A stretch of 7,597 nt of DNA, taken from contig JACQRR010000135.1 in the NCBI GenBank assembly GCA_016206365.1, positions 1-7,597 on the forward strand, given 5' to 3'. The notes under the pieces were generated by a model. It saw only the letters and a list, made by a program, of their open reading frames with translations. It was not told where the DNA came from and ran no database searches. This DNA is from Candidatus Roizmanbacteria bacterium (GTDB lineage: Bacteria; Patescibacteriota; Microgenomatia; UBA1406; GWC2-37-13). Position numbers and translations under genes: made by a program. Positions within the stretch are counted from its first letter, which is position 1. Each line of letters opens with the position of its first letter. Below are positions 5,635-7,597 of this stretch, piece after piece.

Positions 5635-6912
5635 TCAGTACAGAACCCTAAATCTGATCGTATTTGGAATCAGTTTTAATTCCTTTAAAACTTTTTTATC
5701 GTACTGCTTATTTACGTCGGTGATCACATATCCAATCTCTTTATTTGTCTTTAAAAATTGTGCCAAGATATTGATGTTGTACTTTGCCATGATGCCGTTG
5801 ATCTTTGCCAAAATTCCTGGAACGTTTTGGTGAAGATGTAATAATCTATGGGTATTTTTTTCTTTTCTTAATCGAACGTGGGGAATATTTAAGCTTGTGT
5901 AGGTATCTCCGGTATTTATAAACTCTAATATTTTTCTTCCTAGGTTATTTTCTTGCCCAAAAAAAAGTGCTATTGCTTTTTTATTTAAGATAGATGTATC
6001 TATTAATTTTTCTTTTCCCAAAATTCCAATCACCATAAGCAAATTTGCTTTATCTAATATTTTTTCTTTTAAGGAAGAGAAATTAGCGATTAGCAGGATA
6101 TGTATTTTTTTAATTTTTTCGAGCCTATCCACCCTGCGGGTGGACTTCATAATCTGGTAGCCTTCTTTTTTAAAAAGCTGGAGCATTTTTCCTCCTACGT
6201 CTCCAATAAGCAACGCCTTGACTCTATTTTTAGGATAGGAAAGAGATCGCGGGAGTTTATTGATAAAAAGAAACTCGTCAAAATTTGGAGCAATGTGATC
6301 GGCTTTTTCTAATACGGCGGTTCGCTTAACATTTTCCGTGAAGGCAACAAAATGTTTGGCCCCTCCCATAGCTTTTATCTGATAATCAGTGTAGCCGTCG
6401 CCGATTACAATAATCTCCCCTTTCAATCCTAAGTCATTGACCACCTTGACTTTTCCTTCATCTCGAGCCAGTGGATTTTTAGAATCCAATCCAATTATCT
6501 TTCCCTCTTTATCCAGAACGAATTTATTAGCAAGAACATGACTTTTTTCGATTTCGAAAGGTTTAATAATAGGCAGTATAAACTCTCTAAATCCACCCGA
6601 GATGATATAGATTTTATCCTTAAATTGTTTAAAAAATTGTCGGTTACGTTTGATCGAGGCAGAGATTTTTTTCTTAAGAATTTTGACAACCTCCTCAATA
6701 TGAAGTCTGTTGCCCTTTAACAACTTAAGTCTCTTCTTCAAACTATCTTCAAATGAAATTCTGCCCTCCATCCCTAAACAAGTTATCTTTTTAATTTCTT
6801 CAATTATTTCATCCCGATCGGTTCTATTTTTAAGCACTACAACAGCTAATTCTTCAAGGCCTTCGCTTTGAATAAAAGTCGAGTCAAAATCGATGATAAA
6901 ATATTTTGTCAT
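5635..6912 (-). CDS. serB: Phosphoserine phosphatase fused to a degenerate SerA/ACT region
   Basis: The first about 215 residues are a HAD-IB phosphoserine phosphatase, which makes serine in the last step of the phosphorylated pathway. They carry DFDST with the Asp8/Asp10 pair, Glu17, MEGRISFEDSLKKRL with Phe54 and Arg61, ISGG with Ser105, Lys154, and GDGYTD (171-176). Residues about 229-320 resemble the N-terminal half of a phosphoglycerate dehydrogenase substrate-binding domain (IHILLIANFSSLKEKIL, LLMVIGILG). The sequence then jumps directly to the SerA C-terminus: TGDTYTSLNIPHVRL, then the ACT domain HRLLHLHQNVPGILAKINGI ... NTIRFRVLY. The NAD-binding Rossmann domain and dehydrogenase active site are missing, so this part is probably regulatory, perhaps serine sensing. 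Usual SerB is about 210 residues; this one is 425. The start ATG follows a strong GGGAGG Shine-Dalgarno with 9-nt spacing, which is buried in a hairpin. It is the first gene after a long attenuator-like leader. Confidence 0.93.
   Translation of the reverse strand: MTKYFIIDFDSTFIQSEGLEELAVVVLKNRTDRDEIIEEIKKITCLGMEGRISFEDSLKKRLKLLKGNRLHIEEVVKILKKKISASIKRNRQFFKQFKDKIYIISGGFREFILPIIKPFEIEKSHVLANKFVLDKEGKIIGLDSKNPLARDEGKVKVVNDLGLKGEIIVIGDGYTDYQIKAMGGAKHFVAFTENVKRTAVLEKADHIAPNFDEFLFINKLPRSLSYPKNRVKALLIGDVGGKMLQLFKKEGYQIMKSTRRVDRLEKIKKIHILLIANFSSLKEKILDKANLLMVIGILGKEKLIDTSILNKKAIALFFGQENNLGRKILEFINTGDTYTSLNIPHVRLRKEKNTHRLLHLHQNVPGILAKINGIMAKYNINILAQFLKTNKEIGYVITDVNKQYDKKVLKELKLIPNTIRFRVLY
6128..6144. 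repeat. Perfect 17-bp palindrome inside serB
   Basis: TCCACCC (6128-6134), a 3-nt loop and GGGTGGA (6138-6144) form a 7-bp perfect, GC-rich hairpin in otherwise AT-rich coding DNA. It encodes STRRVD (257-262) in the dehydrogenase remnant of SerB. It may be a small repeat insertion or the scar of one. Confidence 0.6.
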
Positions 6913-6938
6913 AAAAAAAATCCTCCCTTGTGGGGAGG
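6913..6938 (-). terminator. Attenuator hairpin with U-tract, burying the serB Shine-Dalgarno
   Basis: On the minus strand, CCTCCC (6938-6933 side) pairs with GGGAGG (6927-6922) around a CACAA loop, followed by one A and eight T (6920-6913). It reads as a compact intrinsic terminator placed immediately before the serB ATG. The 3' arm GGGAGG is also an excellent Shine-Dalgarno 9 nt from the ATG, so the same hairpin could block translation instead of, or as well as, ending transcription. Confidence 0.6.
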
Positions 6939-7026
6939 CTTGCTTAAAATTCCTAATTCCTAATTCCTAATTTCTAAAAAGAGAGTCTCCCCATAGATAC
7001 CTGCAGCCGAACTGGAGTGTGGGGAG
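6918..7026 (-). promoter_or_regulatory. Candidate serine attenuator: competing leader segments 1-4
   Basis: There are four segments in the order of the serB transcript. Segment 1 is CTCCCCA (7026-7020), segment 2 is TGGGGAG (6993-6987), segment 3 is CTCCCCA (6937-6931) and segment 4 is GGGAGG (6927-6922). Segments 1 and 3 share 9 identical nt (CTCCCCACA), so segment 2 can pair perfectly over 7 bp with either. Pairing 1:2 leaves 3:4 free to form the terminator/SD-blocking hairpin; pairing 2:3 frees the Shine-Dalgarno. Ser codons of the leader ORF lie at 7025-7023 and 7016-7008, so a ribosome stalled there would cover segment 1. This matches the logic of enterobacterial trp/his/thr attenuators; the serine signal is inferred. 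Confidence 0.55.
6949..6976. repeat. Tandem heptamer ATTCCTA, four units
   Basis: ATTCCTA is repeated three times exactly (6949-6969), followed by ATTTCTA (6970-6976). On the serB transcript it reads TAGGAAT units between segments 2 and 3, and supplies the stop codon of the leader ORF. Confidence 0.85.
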
Positions 7027-7058
7027 TAATTATTTAAAACGTCAACTCGTTGATTCAT
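6960..7058 (-). CDS. Candidate serine-rich leader peptide upstream of serB
   Basis: ATG (7058-7056) to TAG (6962-6960) encodes 32 residues. Residues 10-20 are NYSPHSSSAAG, with Ser at 12, 15, 16 and 17 (codons TCC, TCC, AGT, TCG), that is four Ser in six residues. It lies wholly inside the predicted serB leader, beginning about 50 nt after the predicted transcript start, and spans attenuator segments 1 and 2. Its stop is 22 nt before segment 3, so a ribosome that finishes would leave the terminator hairpin free to form. There is no Shine-Dalgarno, but other genes here also lack one. The ORF is short and could be chance. Its support is the match of product (serine) with codons (Ser) and geometry. 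Confidence 0.45.
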   Translation of the reverse strand: MNQRVDVLNNYSPHSSSAAGIYGETLFLEIRN

Positions 7059-7072
7059 GGCTGAAAAGATTG

Positions 7073-7099
7073 CCGCGGATTACTAACTGATTTCCACGG
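7073..7099. repeat. Short inverted repeat at the 5' end of the serB leader
   Basis: CCGCGG (7073-7078) and CCACGG (7094-7099) can form a 6-bp stem with one G-U pair and a 15-nt loop in the serB transcript, 14 nt before the leader ORF start. Both arms carry a CGGATT sequence on the plus strand (CGCGGATT and CACGGATT), as in degenerate tandem repeats common in environmental genomes. Confidence 0.4.
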
Positions 7100-7113
7100 A
7101 TTTATTTAATAAA

Positions 7114-7141
7114 ATAATAACAAAATCTATCTAGTTGTCAA
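7114..7141 (-). promoter_or_regulatory. Promoter of serB and its leader
   Basis: On the minus strand: perfect TTGACA (7141-7136), 16-nt spacer, and TATTAT (7119-7114) preceded by TGT, an extended -10. The predicted start is near 7107, giving a 5' untranslated leader of about 195 nt for serB. The -35 box lies only 8 bp from the start codon of the divergent methyltransferase gene. Confidence 0.65.
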
Positions 7142-7148
7142 TACACAA

Positions 7149-7597
7149 ATGCCAATTATTATTTATTTACTATTATTTATTATTTTATTAGGAGTAATTC
7201 TTATTTTTTCTTCCAAAAGATTCTCTCCTATTCCTTACTTTCCGACTCAGAAAATTGATCTTCCGCTTATCATCAAATCTTTATATCTTAAAAGTGATCA
7301 ACTAATTGTTGATCTAGGCGCTGGTGACGGTATAGTTATCTTCGAAGCTGCAAAAGAAGCATATAAAAAAAAATTAAATACGGAATTTCTGGCCGTCGAA
7401 ATTAATCCAATTTTAATCTTACTCTTACGTCTTCGCCGTTATTTTCACCCAAATAAAAAGAGTATAAAAATTCTAAAAGCAGATATTTTTAATATGAACT
7501 TTAAAAATTTGTCATTCCCGCGAAAGCGGGAATCCATTTTATCCTGGATTCCGCATCAAGTGCGGAATGACAGTCAAAAAGTTGAGCAATATAACAA
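7149..7597 (+). CDS. Membrane-anchored SAM-dependent methyltransferase, 5' part
   Basis: This is a class I methyltransferase that is open to the right edge (149 codons seen). Residues 3-20 form one hydrophobic membrane segment (PIIIYLLLFIILLGVILIF), followed by a short basic stretch that predicts the catalytic domain in the cytoplasm. Motif I is LIVDLGAGDGIVIFEAA (52-68). The acidic strand 2 end is FLAVEIN (80-86), and ADIF (111-114) fits the next SAM-contact motif. The layout recalls the FAM173/ATP synthase c-subunit lysine methyltransferase group, but the part seen is too short to fix the substrate. The predicted motif after strand 4 is split by a 63-bp palindromic repeat, in frame, giving SFPRKRESILSWIPHQVRND (122-141). 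No Shine-Dalgarno or convincing plus-strand promoter is visible. It is transcribed divergently from serB. Confidence 0.85.
   Translation, partial: MPIIIYLLLFIILLGVILIFSSKRFSPIPYFPTQKIDLPLIIKSLYLKSDQLIVDLGAGDGIVIFEAAKEAYKKKLNTEFLAVEINPILILLLRLRRYFHPNKKSIKILKADIFNMNFKNLSFPRKRESILSWIPHQVRNDSQKVEQYN
7510..7572. repeat. Palindromic REP-like repeat inside the methyltransferase gene
   Basis: The outer stem is TGTCATTCC/GGAATGACA (7510-7518/7564-7572). Two hairpins lie inside it: ATTCCCGC-GAAA-GCGGGAAT (7514-7533) and ATTCCGCA-TCAAG-TGCGGAAT (7548-7568). An alternative stem pairs GGAATCCA (7529-7536) with TGGATTCC (7545-7552), giving a cloverleaf-like palindrome. It resembles the widespread repeat whose arms read GTCATTCCCGCGAAAGCGGG. 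The length, 63 bp, is 21 codons, and the frame stays open. Confidence 0.88.

Noticed and set aside
6913..7107. T-box or a known riboswitch class in the serB leader
   Set aside because: I see no T-box sequence (AGGGTGG...ACCGCG type) and no conserved core of a riboswitch class I know. The leader-peptide attenuator fits better.

Overview
The window is AT-rich and tightly packed. Its housekeeping enzymes are lysine-rich, several genes have very short leaders, and three short palindromes lie in frame inside genes. TGA is used as a normal stop (purB, serB). Together this suggests a Candidate Phyla Radiation (Patescibacteria) genome of the Microgenomates kind. That placement is inferred from style and composition, because no marker gene is present.

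Layout: all genes except the last lie on the minus strand. In order of transcription (right to left) they are: serB (5635-6912), a phosphoserine phosphatase fused to a remnant of phosphoglycerate dehydrogenase with its ACT domain; a 659-residue protein of unknown function (3614-5593); purB (2194-3573); a four-helix-bundle protein of the S23/IVP type (1808-2197) that overlaps purB by ATGA; purA (372-1739); and the first 65 codons of guaB (1-195, running off the left edge). On the plus strand, a membrane-anchored class I methyltransferase starts at 7149 and runs off the right edge.

How the genes work together: purB, purA and guaB handle IMP. PurA and PurB convert IMP to AMP, and GuaB starts the GMP branch. 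SerB makes serine, which in turn supplies glycine and one-carbon units.

Regulation: the serB promoter (7114-7141) predicts a 5' leader of about 195 nt. This leader has the full layout of an amino-acid attenuator. It contains a 32-codon leader ORF (6960-7058) with Ser codons at positions 12, 15, 16 and 17. Two 9-nt identical segments compete for one complementary segment. A final hairpin sequesters the serB Shine-Dalgarno and ends in eight T. In contrast, the 659-residue gene and purB have good promoters only about 8 nt or less from their predicted transcript starts.

Repeats: a 91-bp palindromic repeat adds about 30 residues to PurA in frame. A different 63-bp palindromic repeat adds about 21 residues to the methyltransferase, also in frame. 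A 17-bp perfect palindrome lies in the remnant domain of SerB. Arrays of CCAAT/ATTGG words flank the four-helix-bundle gene as imperfect inverted repeats, and a gene-less array of the same kind fills the purA-guaB gap.
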